Positions 16,505-25,070 of a DNA stretch of 64,000 nucleotides are shown here, one piece after another. Both the position numbers and the translations under genes were made by a program. How positions within the stretch are numbered: position 1 is the stretch's first letter; each line of letters begins with the position of its first letter. The notes beneath the pieces are model-generated. The model was not told the origin of the DNA. It did no database searches and was given only the letters and a program-made list of their open reading frames with translations. Origin of the DNA: Endozoicomonas ascidiicola (GTDB lineage Bacteria; Pseudomonadota; Gammaproteobacteria; Pseudomonadales; Endozoicomonadaceae); NCBI RefSeq assembly GCF_001646945.1, contig NZ_LUTV01000002.1:301624-365623 (forward strand). Reading direction: 5' to 3'.

Positions 16505-19056
16505 GTGGCGCTGCTGTGAATAACTCTGCCAGGCCAGTTACCCACAATCCGTCGTGTACTTCAAGGCTATCCTGGGCAAAACTATCCTGGCGGTTTTTAC
16601 TGAGAGACTGGCGTTCTGGTGAATTGTGGTTGCTGGTGGCGGCATTATTGATGGCGGTCACCGTCAGTACCGCCATTGCTTTATTCAGCGATCGGCTGCA
16701 ACTGGCACTTGGACGACAGGTGGCTGAAGTCATGGGTGCGGATATGGTTATCCGCAGCTCGAGACCAGTTCAGGAAAGCTTGCAAACCGAGGCCCGAGAA
16801 CAGGGCTTGCAGTTATCCACAGTGTTGGAATTTCCGTCAGTGGTGATGGCTGGGGAGGAGATGCAAATGATCTCCGCTAAGGCTGTGGAAAATAATTATC
16901 CACTGCGTGGCCATATTCGAACCGCAGACCAACCATTTTCACCTGATCAAAGAGTAGATGACATTCCTCAGCCCGGCACCGCATGGTTGGAACCAAGATT
17001 GTTTCCACTGCTGGGTGTGGATATAGGCGACAAGGTGATGCTGGGCAATACCTGGCTTACTATCACCCGGGCAATCACGCTTGAAACCGATCGTGGAGGC
17101 GATTTCTATAGCTTTTCGCCCCGGTTAATGTTCAATCTTAATGATCTTGAAAGCACGGGGATTATCCAGCCGGGCAGCCGGGTCAGTTGGAAAGCAATGC
17201 TAGCCGGTGAGCGTGATCAGCTTGAGGGTTTTAAAGCCTGGGCAGAACCAAAGCTCGACGACAGTGAGAGATTAATTATGGCGGACGACAGCCGCCGTGA
17301 TCTTCGGGATTCTGTGGTTCGGCTCAAACAGTTTCTTGGGCTTGCCAGCATTGCCGCCATGATGCTGGCAGGTGTTGCTGTGGCCATGGCCAGCCAGCGA
17401 TTTGCGGAGCGACGTTTTGATAGCTGTGCCGTCATGCGTTGTCTTGGTGCCAGCCGTCAACAGGTGTTGCGTTTGCTGGTGGGTGAACTGGCACTGGTGG
17501 CATTGCTGGTTGCTCTGCCTGGTGTTTTCTCAGGGTGGCTCTTGCAGGAAGGGTTGGTGCAATTATTAAAAGGCATCCTGCCAGCCTGGTTGCCCGAAGC
17601 CGGTTGGATGTCAATGGTGGTGGGTGGTGCCACCGGCGTTATCACGTTGGCAGGCTTTGGTCTGGCGCCATTGCTCCGCCTTCAGGCGGTTTCTCCGCTT
17701 CGGGTATTAAGACGTGATCTGTCGCCTGCTCCGGCAGCTTCATGGTTGGTTTACGGCTGTTCGCTTCTGGCGGTATTTCTTCTGCTCTGGTATCACACTG
17801 GCGGATTAATGATGGCACTGATTCTTGCGGTGACTTCTGGTGTGGTTTTAGTGCTGATATCGCTGGGGATTCAATTTGCCCTTGGCTATTTTGGTCATCG
17901 CCACAGTGCTGCCGGGATACCGGTTTTCTGGCGACCGGCAGTGAGTCGGATCATTCAAGGCAAAGGCAAAACATCTGCCCAGTTACTGGCGTTTACTCTG
18001 ACGTTTATCGCCATGGCCATTGTGCTGGTTCTGCGCACCGACCTTCTGGATCGCTGGCAGAATGATTTACCAGAAAATACGCCAAACTACTTCGCTATGA
18101 ATATCCAGCCAGCAGAAGTCGAAGCTTACGGTGAGTTTCTTGCTGAGCATCAGGTGGATACCAGTCAGTTGTATCCAATCATTCGTGGTCGTTTAATTCG
18201 GTTGAATGATCTGCCGGTGCGGGAAGCGGTTTCAAAAGATGAGCAAGATGATCACACTTTGAATCGTGAGCTGAATCTGACCTGGTCCGAAAATCTGCCC
18301 GAAAAAAATCAGCTGGAAGCTGGGCAATGGTGGGAGTCGGGCAGTAATGATGGGTTATCCATTGAATCCGAACTGGCTCAGAGGCTGGGGATAACAATGG
18401 GAGATCGACTGACGTTTATTGTCTCCGGCACCGAATTTACTGAAACGGTCAGCAGTATCCGAACGGTTCAGTGGGAATCCTTTCGTCCAAACTTTTACAT
18501 GATCTTCCCAAAAGCGGTGTTGGAGGATTTACCGGCAACCTGGCTTAACAGCTTTTATCTGGGCAGCGATAATAAGCTATTACTGAACGAATTGATTACC
18601 CGTTTCCCAACCATGACGTTACTGGATTTGGATTCGGTAATCCGTCAGGTTCAAGTCATGTTGGCGCAATCTACGATTGCTGTGGAAGCCATGCTGGCCG
18701 CGCTATTAATCGCTGGCCTGCTGGTTATGGTATCAGTAATCGAGTCCACTATTGATGAGCGGCTCAGGGAAGGTGCGCTGATCCGTTCACTGGGCGGAAC
18801 GAGACGACAGCTGCTGCTTATGCAGGTGGGTGAGTTTATTCTATTTGGTATTCTGGCCGGTTTGTTAGCGGCTACGGGTACAGAACTGGCTACCTATTTC
18901 TTAACCACAAAGGTCTTTGAGTTAGCCTGGCAGCCGGTGTGGTACATCTGGCTGGCATTGCCACTGTTCGGCGGTGTAGTTTTAGGCGGTGTGGGTTGGT
19001 TGGGCATTCGTCGTGTTGTCAGTGAATCACCTGCAAATATTTTGAAAGAAGTGTGA
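16501..19056 (+). CDS. ybbP: ABC transporter permease (YbbP type, FtsX-like domains)
   Basis: 851 residues. Architecture of YbbP: an N-terminal transmembrane helix (about 40-60), a large periplasmic domain, a first FtsX block of three helices (AAMMLAGVAVAMASQRFAERRFDSCAVMRCLGASRQQ onward), two more helices in the middle (about 420-465), a second periplasmic domain, and a last FtsX block (IAVEAMLAALLIAGLLVMVSVIESTIDERLREGALIRSLGGTRRQ). The ALIRSLGGTRRQ and AVMRCLGASRQQ motifs contact the ATPase. It is translationally coupled to the upstream ATPase. Confidence 0.9.
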   Translation: MSGAAVNNSARPVTHNPSCTSRLSWAKLSWRFLLRDWRSGELWLLVAALLMAVTVSTAIALFSDRLQLALGRQVAEVMGADMVIRSSRPVQESLQTEAREQGLQLSTVLEFPSVVMAGEEMQMISAKAVENNYPLRGHIRTADQPFSPDQRVDDIPQPGTAWLEPRLFPLLGVDIGDKVMLGNTWLTITRAITLETDRGGDFYSFSPRLMFNLNDLESTGIIQPGSRVSWKAMLAGERDQLEGFKAWAEPKLDDSERLIMADDSRRDLRDSVVRLKQFLGLASIAAMMLAGVAVAMASQRFAERRFDSCAVMRCLGASRQQVLRLLVGELALVALLVALPGVFSGWLLQEGLVQLLKGILPAWLPEAGWMSMVVGGATGVITLAGFGLAPLLRLQAVSPLRVLRRDLSPAPAASWLVYGCSLLAVFLLLWYHTGGLMMALILAVTSGVVLVLISLGIQFALGYFGHRHSAAGIPVFWRPAVSRIIQGKGKTSAQLLAFTLTFIAMAIVLVLRTDLLDRWQNDLPENTPNYFAMNIQPAEVEAYGEFLAEHQVDTSQLYPIIRGRLIRLNDLPVREAVSKDEQDDHTLNRELNLTWSENLPEKNQLEAGQWWESGSNDGLSIESELAQRLGITMGDRLTFIVSGTEFTETVSSIRTVQWESFRPNFYMIFPKAVLEDLPATWLNSFYLGSDNKLLLNELITRFPTMTLLDLDSVIRQVQVMLAQSTIAVEAMLAALLIAGLLVMVSVIESTIDERLREGALIRSLGGTRRQLLLMQVGEFILFGILAGLLAATGTELATYFLTTKVFELAWQPVWYIWLALPLFGGVVLGGVGWLGIRRVVSESPANILKEV

Positions 19057-19155
19057 ATGAAAATGATGTTGATCAAAAAACAAACAGCACTCTCTTTGTG
19101 TAGTGTTAGTAGGGGGTAAAGGGATTTATCCACAGCTCATTCAATGGGTTGATCA

Positions 19156-19186
19156 GGAAATCTGTGGAAATAGTTCACAGATTTCC
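19156..19186. promoter_or_regulatory. 11-bp inverted repeat upstream of a small gene
   Basis: GGAAATCTGTG and CACAGATTTCC form a perfect 11-bp stem with a 9-base loop, ending 41 bp before the ATG at 19228. Without a following T run it is more likely an operator or leader hairpin than a terminator. Confidence 0.5.
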
Positions 19187-19227
19187 GTTATTCTGGATAA
19201 ATGAGTAACTTCATGGAGGAGGTCAGT

Positions 19228-19623
19228 ATGGAACAAGCCCATCAGCAGCGAATGGACGTCAACGACACACCATTAATGCCCATTGAAGATGAGTCTTATC
19301 TTTGTCTGCTCTGTCTTAGAAACAGCACTGAGCGGATCGCCATGCTCTATTTCACCTACATAAGGCTACGTCAGCAAGTTTCCGGAGATACGCCTACGGT
19401 TTTAATTGGCATGTTGCTTGTCTTGCAGGAAAAGCGGAACAGCCTGCAGGAAAAGCTGGAGAGTCATTACCCAGAGAAAATGGCAGCTGGTCTCTGGCAT
19501 GACAGCAGTGAGCAAATGAGCAAACTAGACTTTTTGAGTGATGAGAGTCGGGAGTCCCTTCAGCAGATCTGTATCAGTGAAATAAAAATGGTGGTGCTGA
19601 TATCAGAAATGGCGAACAGATGA
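19228..19623 (+). CDS. Hypothetical helical protein, 131 aa
   Basis: The start at 19228 is fixed by an excellent ribosome site (GGAGGAGG, spacing about 5), in preference to the upstream ATG at 19201. The product is acidic and predicted all-helical (ERIAMLYFTYIRLRQQV, VLQEKRNSLQEKLESHY, ICISEIKMVVLISEMA), with no signal peptide or membrane span. Its size and helical build recall small flagellar chaperones such as FliT, and a flagellar gene follows, but I see no motif to prove that. A perfect inverted repeat and a DnaA box lie upstream. Confidence 0.6.
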   Translation: MEQAHQQRMDVNDTPLMPIEDESYLCLLCLRNSTERIAMLYFTYIRLRQQVSGDTPTVLIGMLLVLQEKRNSLQEKLESHYPEKMAAGLWHDSSEQMSKLDFLSDESRESLQQICISEIKMVVLISEMANR

Positions 19624-19727
19624 GAATTTTATGTGGATAACTTTGCGGAGTTTTTGTTAGTAACTTGTGTGTTAGTTGTATAAGTCTTTATCAGAGGCCT
19701 GATGAATAACTGCTAATTTACGTTATT

Positions 19728-20147
19728 TCACTCAGGCTTTTTCTTTAACAGGCTGCGAAACTGATCGGCCAGGGCTACTTGTTCTTTTTCTGGTTGCTCT
19801 TTTACCACAGGCTCATCATATTCTTTTAATAGAGAAATACTTTGAGGCGTGATACCGATCAGTAAATCCTTTCCCCCAACTCTGATGAGGGACAGCTTTG
19901 ATTGTGTGGATAATTGAGTGCTGGACAGAATTTCGATCTCTTTACTCATGCCCATCGTGGACAGTTTGGGGTTAAAACGTTTGACCAGCCAGGCAATCAT
20001 GAAAATCAAGGCGATCACCATGAGCAAAGGCATCATAATTTGTATGAAGTTCATTTCAGCTACAGGCTGAGCAGTCTCTTCCGTATCAGCCCAAAGCAAT
20101 CCCGGAAGAAGAAATATGCACGATGTGTATCTAAATAATCTGATCAT
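19728..20147 (-). CDS. fliO: Flagellar biosynthesis protein FliO
   Basis: 139 residues from the ATG at 20147. A cleavable or anchoring N-terminal hydrophobic stretch (about 1-20) is followed by the FliO transmembrane helix (FIQIMMPLLMVIALIFMIAWLVKRF, about 33-57) and the cytoplasmic FliO domain with its hallmark KLSLIRVGGKDLLIGITPQSISLL. FliO helps assemble FliP-FliR in the flagellar export gate. Normally it lies between fliN and fliP; here it stands alone, with no other flagellar gene in the window. The ribosome site is poor. Confidence 0.8.
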   Translation of the reverse strand: MIRLFRYTSCIFLLPGLLWADTEETAQPVAEMNFIQIMMPLLMVIALIFMIAWLVKRFNPKLSTMGMSKEIEILSSTQLSTQSKLSLIRVGGKDLLIGITPQSISLLKEYDEPVVKEQPEKEQVALADQFRSLLKKKPE

Positions 20148-20237
20148 TCTAAAACTATAAAGCTCATTCGCCCGTAAGAGCAAGCGAGAGAAGCTTTTTA
20201 TAGAAAAAGCAGGCGAAGAGTTCGCTGGTACTTTTTA

Positions 20238-20297
20238 GAAGCTGTTTACAATCTTTCTCATCGTTTTCGCTATTCGCAAAAGATCATGAACAGCTTC
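20238..20297. repeat. 60-bp palindromic repeat, copy 1
   Basis: GAAGCTGTT and AACAGCTTC form the ends, with inner pairing of ACAATCTTT against AAAGATCAT and a middle TTTTCGCTATTCGCAAAAG. A second, clearly related copy lies at 61054-61122. It overlaps no gene except by touching the stop end of the zinc-ribbon gene, where it could act as a bidirectional transcription end. Confidence 0.75.
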
Positions 20298-20693
20298 TTA
20301 AATCGAATCAGCCCATGCTTCTACCTCGGAATCAAGATAAGCGTGCTCAAGTGCATCCGCAGCCCAGTCCTGAGTTGTGGATAAATTTCTCAACTGCCTC
20401 AGAGAAACCACCTGAACCGCTGGTACTTCACTCCAGATACCTTTTGCAGCACAACGCCAGTGATGAACATTAATACGTTTTGGATTTTCCAGCTGATCTT
20501 TGCAGGTTTCGCAAATCATCAGACAATGGTCGTAATCCGGCTCATTGGGAACCGGCTCCACTTCATAAATCGACAGTGAGACGCCAGAAGCTTCACAGGT
20601 TTCGCACTTGGACTTTGCCCGGCGAGCCAGATCTTTGCCCAGAAGGTTCAGGGCATCTTTGCGCGCCTGATGTTTTTGCAGGCCTTTGGCCAT
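20298..20693 (-). CDS. PhnA-like zinc-ribbon protein
   Basis: 131 residues with a clear ribosome site (GGAGTTATCAAG-ATG). Two CETC pairs (KCETCEASGV near residue 30 and ICETCKDQL near residue 60) make a zinc ribbon. The rest (HHWRCAAKGIWSEVPAVQVVSLRQLRNL, then WAADALEHAYLDSEVEAWAD) matches my memory of short pseudomonad proteins annotated as PhnA-domain proteins. They have no proven role in phosphonate use. It is a solitary gene, divergent from the amidase gene. Confidence 0.65.
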   Translation of the reverse strand: MAKGLQKHQARKDALNLLGKDLARRAKSKCETCEASGVSLSIYEVEPVPNEPDYDHCLMICETCKDQLENPKRINVHHWRCAAKGIWSEVPAVQVVSLRQLRNLSTTQDWAADALEHAYLDSEVEAWADSI

Positions 20694-20779
20694 CTTGATA
20701 ACTCCGAAAAAATAATGGGTCTTGAAGAGGAGGTTAATTCAGGCAATGATAAATCAAAACCCTTTTCTGAGAGACGGTA

Positions 20780-21445
20780 ATGTCTTTAACGGTAAACAGC
20801 CTGAAAACGAAAAATCGAGATGACTGGGAGATTCCCGTGGAGTTTCTGGTGCTTCACTACACGGCTGTGAACCTTGAGGAAACGCTGGCGCTTTTCACAA
20901 ACCCAGAGTCGTCAGTTTCTTCCCATTTGGTGATTGATATAACTGGCGATATTTATGAGCTGGTGGATTGCCTTGATGGCAGAGCGTTGCGAGCATGGCA
21001 TGCCGGGGTCAGTGAGTGGGCCGGCATGACGGGGTTGAATGACTGCTCAATTGGTATTGAGTTGGTGAACTACAATGGCAATGTATTTTCATATACCGAA
21101 GCTCAGTACGGTGCTCTAAAGCAGGTAATGTCGCAACTGAAAAAACACTACCCCAATCTTGCGAACCCAGAACGTGTGGTAGGGCATGAACACATTGCTG
21201 GCTTTCGTGGTAAGGCTGATCCGGGATTGTGTTTTGATTGGCTGCGGTTTTATCAGGAAAACTATCCTGAAGTAACTGCGCCGGATCGCCAGTCAGTGTG
21301 CCCTGTCGATCTCCAGAGCAGTCTTGTGATGCTCAGTAAAAGTGAGCCTGAATCGCCGGAAGCAAAAAGTGACTTCTGGCGTTCTACCAGTTTACTGACT
21401 GAAACCACCATTCGCCTGATTCAACAGGCATCCAACGCTGATTAA
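20780..21445 (+). CDS. N-acetylmuramoyl-L-alanine amidase (amidase_2 family)
   Basis: 221 residues. The amidase_2/PGRP domain spans about 20-165, with likely zinc ligands H26 (LHYTA), H136 (VGHEH) and D147 (KADPG) and catalytic E94 (IGIELVN). The enzyme cuts the MurNAc-L-Ala bond in peptidoglycan or anhydro-muropeptides. No signal peptide is visible, which suggests an AmpD-like cytosolic role in wall recycling, although the sequence is not close to AmpD itself. The ribosome site GAGAGACGG is at good distance. It is convergent with the next gene. Confidence 0.87.
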   Translation: MSLTVNSLKTKNRDDWEIPVEFLVLHYTAVNLEETLALFTNPESSVSSHLVIDITGDIYELVDCLDGRALRAWHAGVSEWAGMTGLNDCSIGIELVNYNGNVFSYTEAQYGALKQVMSQLKKHYPNLANPERVVGHEHIAGFRGKADPGLCFDWLRFYQENYPEVTAPDRQSVCPVDLQSSLVMLSKSEPESPEAKSDFWRSTSLLTETTIRLIQQASNAD

Positions 21446-21460
21446 ATAACTGATTAAATA

Positions 21461-21808
21461 TTAGTGTAACGTCGTCTCCACCGCCTGAGCAGCATCTGTC
21501 GTTGGCTGGATATTATTTTCAAGACATTCCAGAGTGGCCAGCACGGTTTCACGGATAATCTCTGTATCTTTATTTAACTCATTGTATTTCACAATACTGA
21601 CCAGAATTTGTGCCAGCGGATAACTGCGTAAATTATTTTTAATCTCCACCGGTTGCATGTTGGCTGCAGCCTGTTCGACAAAATCATTGGCGCCGTGGGT
21701 AAAACCTTTATGAGCTGATTCCAGAAGGTCGGTTAGCGAATGATCCGGGGTTTTGCCCATGAGAGAATGGAGTAACTGGAACATGGTTTCTTCGTTATTA
21801 TCAGACAT
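21461..21808 (-). CDS. Hypothetical helical protein, 115 aa
   Basis: The ATG at 21808 has a fine ribosome site (GGAGC, spacing about 7), so the long upstream extension through the repeat element is not coding. The product begins MSDNNEETMFQLLHSLMGKT and is acidic and helical, with GFTHGANDFVEQAAANMQPVEI and ILVSIVKYNELNKDTEIIRETVLATLECLEN. I do not recognise it. It has no membrane segment or signal. About 200 bp of AT-rich DNA separates it from the palindromic element at 22009. Confidence 0.6.
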   Translation of the reverse strand: MSDNNEETMFQLLHSLMGKTPDHSLTDLLESAHKGFTHGANDFVEQAAANMQPVEIKNNLRSYPLAQILVSIVKYNELNKDTEIIRETVLATLECLENNIQPTTDAAQAVETTLH

Positions 21809-22008
21809 CAGTACAGCTCCTCGTTGTGTTCTCGACAAGACTAAAGTCCTTAAAGCTGTGGATGAATTCGTAGTTCCCCTGATACGATTATGGGTAATGG
21901 TTAGTCTTCCCTCGGGTTTCGGGAAAGAAAATAGAAAAAGTAGGGGCTTTGGATTGGTAGTTAGCGCTTTCTTTAAATAGACTGCAGCTTCACATAAGAA
22001 CAACGAAC

Positions 22009-22288
22009 TAGGGGGCGTTACCAACTGGTCATACAACCAGCCACCCATGATTTGCGCTAGGCAAGGCACGAGCTGCGCTGTGTGGTTATTCCACATAAGC
22101 AGCGAGTAACGCTGTATGGCGCAAATCATGGGTGGCCCTTCGGGTTGGTTATACAAACACTCATGCTGCGTTGAACGATTTGAATAGGGAACCACCATGC
22201 CCTGCATCGTTCGCCTTTATGCCCTTTGGGTATTGCCTGAGTGTTTGTATAACCAACTGGCTGGATGACCAGTTGGTAACGCCCCCTA
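22009..22288. mobile_element. 280-bp nested-palindrome MITE-like element
   Basis: The ends are a perfect 24-bp inverted repeat beginning TAGGGGGCGTTACCAACT; the outer TA on both sides may be a target duplication. Inside lie two further perfect inverted repeats in series: 17 bp (CCACCCATGATTTGCGC at 22041-22057 with 22119-22135) and 20 bp (GTTGGTTATACAAACACTCA at 22144-22163 with 22238-22257), each with smaller hairpins in its loop. The single strand would fold as a stem bearing two arms. No reading frame fills it. It fills most of the gap between two genes. Confidence 0.8.
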
Positions 22289-22313
22289 AAACAGGCCAAA
22301 GGCTGAGACGAAA

Positions 22314-22625
22314 ATGTCACTGATTGCTGATACGCCAGAGCCACCTTATTTCGCGGTTATATTCACCTCACTCAGAACACCTGTGGACATCGGCTACTCT
22401 CAAATGGCTGATCAAATGATGGCACTTGCAACACAGCAGCCGGGCTTCCTTGGAGTGGAATCTGCCAGAGACGAGGCAGGCATCACGGTTTCTTACTGGG
22501 CTGATCTGGAATCCATCAAACATTGGAAAGACAACATTGAGCATCGCAACGCTCAGAAGCTTGGTCGTGAGCAATGGTATTCGTCGTACAAAACAAGAAT
22601 TGCAAAAGTTGAGCGCGACTATTGA
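22314..22625 (+). CDS. Antibiotic biosynthesis monooxygenase (ABM) domain protein
   Basis: 103 residues, a single ABM-type dimeric alpha-beta barrel: YFAVIFTSLR first strand, a helix with QMADQMMALATQQPGFLGVESARDEAGITVSYWADLESIKHWKDN, the usual PGF/S...W...W spacing, then HRNAQKLGREQWYSSYKTRI. Family members are cofactor-free monooxygenases or heme-degrading enzymes; the substrate here is unknown. It starts only 26 bp after the palindromic element, whose right end may supply or insulate its promoter. Confidence 0.8.
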   Translation: MSLIADTPEPPYFAVIFTSLRTPVDIGYSQMADQMMALATQQPGFLGVESARDEAGITVSYWADLESIKHWKDNIEHRNAQKLGREQWYSSYKTRIAKVERDY

Positions 22626-22665
22626 ATCAGAAGACTGACCAGAAGAGAGAATCAGGTAAGCCGTC

Positions 22666-23868
22666 ATGATTGAAGCACGTACTCACCGTTTCTGGCGAGC
22701 CACTTTGGCTCTGAGCCTTGGCTCCTTTATGGTATTTTCAAACCTCTATATCAGCCAACCTCTATTGCCAATGCTGGCGGATAACTTTCAGCTGTCGCCT
22801 GTTGAGGCAGGGCTGAGTTTTACCATTGCCACGTTTATGCTTGGTTTGTCGTTGTTGTTTTTCGGGCCAGTGTCTGACGCTATTGGGCGAAAGTCGTTAA
22901 TGATCGGCTCTATGACCGGTGCTGTTTTATGCGCAGCGCTGATTTCACAGGTGAGTGATTATGAGCACATGATTGTGCTGCGTGCAGTACAAGGTTTTTG
23001 TCTTGGGGGCCTGCCGGCTATTGCTATCGCTTACATGGGTGATGAATTTGCGAAGCCCGCACTCACGTTGGCTGTGGGCATTTATATCAGTGCCAACTCC
23101 CTTGGCGGTATCAGCGGCAGATTGATTGGTGGCTTTGTTGGTGACTGGTTTGGTTGGGCTGACGCCTTTTTATTTATGGCGATGTTCAGTTTGATTTGCC
23201 TGACTATCTTTGTGTATTGGCTGCCAGATTCCAAAAATTTTCAGCCAGCACCGCTTAAGTTTCGAACCATCTGTTGCGATCTTTTTGGGCACTTGAGAAA
23301 CCCGCTGTTGTTGGTGCCCTTTCTGATTGGCGGGTTTAACTTTTTCATTTTCGTCAACCAATATACCTACGCTACGTTTCTGCTGTCCGAGGAGCCGTGG
23401 CGATTGTCGTCCAGTTGGTTGGGTATGTTATTTCTGACGTACCTCAGTGGCACCATGGGGGCCGCGTTTTCTGGTCGGCTTTCCGGTTTATTTCCACAAC
23501 CTTTGATTATGGCTGCCGGTGTCTGTCTGATTATTCTGGGGTCTGGCGTAATGCTGACTCAGTCGATCGGCTGGATCATTTGTGGGTTTCTGATCAATGC
23601 CTTTGGTTTTTTTGTTGCACATTCCAATGTCAGCAGCTGGGTCAGCCATAATGCAGTGAGTGCTAAAGCCAGTGCATCGTCGCTTTATTTAGTGTTCTAC
23701 TACCTTGGAGCCAGCACGGGTGGTTTTTATCTGGGTATCTTCTGGCGCTGGTCTGGCTGGAGCGGTGTCATCTATGGCTCATGGATTATTTTGTTGATAA
23801 CACTGAGCTTGTCTGTCTGGCTTTACTGGTATTCCCGTCGGCAGCCGTTTAAATCAAAAAGGTTATAA
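22666..23868 (+). CDS. MFS transporter, YnfM-like
   Basis: 400 residues with twelve hydrophobic segments. The N-terminal signature LYISQPLLPMLADNFQLSPVEAGLSFT and the loop GPVSDAIGRKSLMI between helices 2 and 3 (motif A) match the YnfM-type proton-driven exporters, inner-membrane drug or metabolite efflux proteins. Helix 5 motif AYMGDEF is also present. It ends one base before rlmI starts, so the two genes form an operon, possibly with the ABM gene 40 bp upstream. Confidence 0.87.
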   Translation: MIEARTHRFWRATLALSLGSFMVFSNLYISQPLLPMLADNFQLSPVEAGLSFTIATFMLGLSLLFFGPVSDAIGRKSLMIGSMTGAVLCAALISQVSDYEHMIVLRAVQGFCLGGLPAIAIAYMGDEFAKPALTLAVGIYISANSLGGISGRLIGGFVGDWFGWADAFLFMAMFSLICLTIFVYWLPDSKNFQPAPLKFRTICCDLFGHLRNPLLLVPFLIGGFNFFIFVNQYTYATFLLSEEPWRLSSSWLGMLFLTYLSGTMGAAFSGRLSGLFPQPLIMAAGVCLIILGSGVMLTQSIGWIICGFLINAFGFFVAHSNVSSWVSHNAVSAKASASSLYLVFYYLGASTGGFYLGIFWRWSGWSGVIYGSWIILLITLSLSVWLYWYSRRQPFKSKRL

Positions 23869-23869
23869 A

Positions 23870-25063
23870 ATGTTGATAAAAAGATTACGGTTGAAGAACA
23901 AAGCAGATCGCCGTCTGAAATTCGGTCACCTGTGGATATACAGTAATGAAGTGGACACCAAAACAAGCCCGCTGAAAAGTTTCGAGCTTGGTGAGCAAGT
24001 GCTGGTGGAAAACGTCAATGGCAAAGCGTTAGGGATTGCCTATGTAAACCCGAACAGTTTGATCTGTGCTCGGTTGGTCAGCCGTGATAGTGAACAGATG
24101 CTGGATAAATCACTGTTGGTGCATCGTATCAACATTGCATTGAGTATGCGGGAGCGATTGTTTGATAAGCCCTTCTATCGATTAGTTTACGGCGACAGTG
24201 ACGGCTTGCCCGGTTTGGTTGTGGATCGTTTTGGTGATTATCTGGTGGCACAGATATCCACAGCGGGTATGGAAAACCTGCGAGATGTTGTTATCGATGC
24301 GCTGAATAAGGCCCTCAAGCCAAAAGGCATTCTGTTCAAAAATAATGGCAATGGACGCAAGCTGGAAGATCTCACGCAGTACGTAGACGTTGTCTCTGGT
24401 CAAGTGCCAAATGTGGTCATGCTGGAAGAAAATGGCGTGAGTTTTCAGGCACCGGTGGTGGAAGGCCAGAAAACCGGCTGGTTTTATGATCACCGAATGA
24501 ATCGTGATCGTTTACGTCCTTATGTTCAGGGTAAGCGAGTGTTGGATGTTTTCAGTTATGTGGGTGGTTGGGGTGTTCAGGCGGCAGCGTTTGGGGCAGA
24601 TCAAGTCACCTGTCTGGATGCTTCTGCATTTGCTTTGGACAGCGTGCATGCCAACGCCGAGCTGAATGACGTTCAGGACAAAGTGGAAACCATTGAAGGC
24701 GATGCATTCGAAGCGCTGAAATCCCTGAAAAGTGCTGAAGAACGCTTTGATGTGATCATTGTCGATCCACCGGCGTTTATTAAAAAACGCAAAGATATCA
24801 AAGTGGGTGAACAAGCCTATCGTCGTATTAATGAGCTGGCTATGCGTTTGCTGGATAAAGATGGCTACTTGATAGCGGCATCCTGCTCCATGCATTTGCA
24901 GCGAGAAAATATGGTGGACTTGCTTCGTACAGGCAGTCGGAATATTGGTCGTAATCTGCAAATTCTGGAGCAGGGGCATCAGGGGCCGGATCACCCTGTT
25001 CATCCGGCCATTCCTGAGACCGATTATATTAAATCGATTTTTACTCGTTTGACCCCGTATTAA
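23870..25063 (+). CDS. rlmI: 23S rRNA m5C1962 methyltransferase
   Basis: 397 residues. An N-terminal PUA domain (RLKNKADRRLKFGHLWIYSNEV) is followed by a middle linker and a C-terminal class I SAM-dependent methyltransferase domain: VLDVFSYVGGWGVQAA (motif I), VDPPAFIKKRKD (motif IV) and AASCSMHLQRENM, whose cysteine is the catalytic residue of this family. RlmI/YccW methylates C1962 of 23S rRNA. The start ATG has AAGG upstream within the MFS stop region. Confidence 0.93.
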   Translation: MLIKRLRLKNKADRRLKFGHLWIYSNEVDTKTSPLKSFELGEQVLVENVNGKALGIAYVNPNSLICARLVSRDSEQMLDKSLLVHRINIALSMRERLFDKPFYRLVYGDSDGLPGLVVDRFGDYLVAQISTAGMENLRDVVIDALNKALKPKGILFKNNGNGRKLEDLTQYVDVVSGQVPNVVMLEENGVSFQAPVVEGQKTGWFYDHRMNRDRLRPYVQGKRVLDVFSYVGGWGVQAAAFGADQVTCLDASAFALDSVHANAELNDVQDKVETIEGDAFEALKSLKSAEERFDVIIVDPPAFIKKRKDIKVGEQAYRRINELAMRLLDKDGYLIAASCSMHLQRENMVDLLRTGSRNIGRNLQILEQGHQGPDHPVHPAIPETDYIKSIFTRLTPY

Positions 25064-25070
25064 TGAGTTA

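Larger units (their letters stand above)
19126..20384. other. Cluster of four perfect DnaA boxes
   Basis: The 9-mer TTATCCACA occurs at 19126-19134, and its complement TGTGGATAA at 19632-19640, 19905-19913 and 20376-20384. A one-mismatch copy lies at 19192-19200. About 0.5 perfect matches are expected by chance in 64 kb on both strands, and two more occur elsewhere (27933, 36054). The cluster surrounds the 19228-19623 gene and extends into fliO and the zinc-ribbon gene. Whether DnaA binds here is unknown. Confidence 0.4.

Noticed and set aside
21809..22207. N-terminal extension of the 115-aa protein through the palindromic element
   Set aside because: The extension is encoded by inverted repeats; the internal ATG at 21808 has a proper ribosome site.
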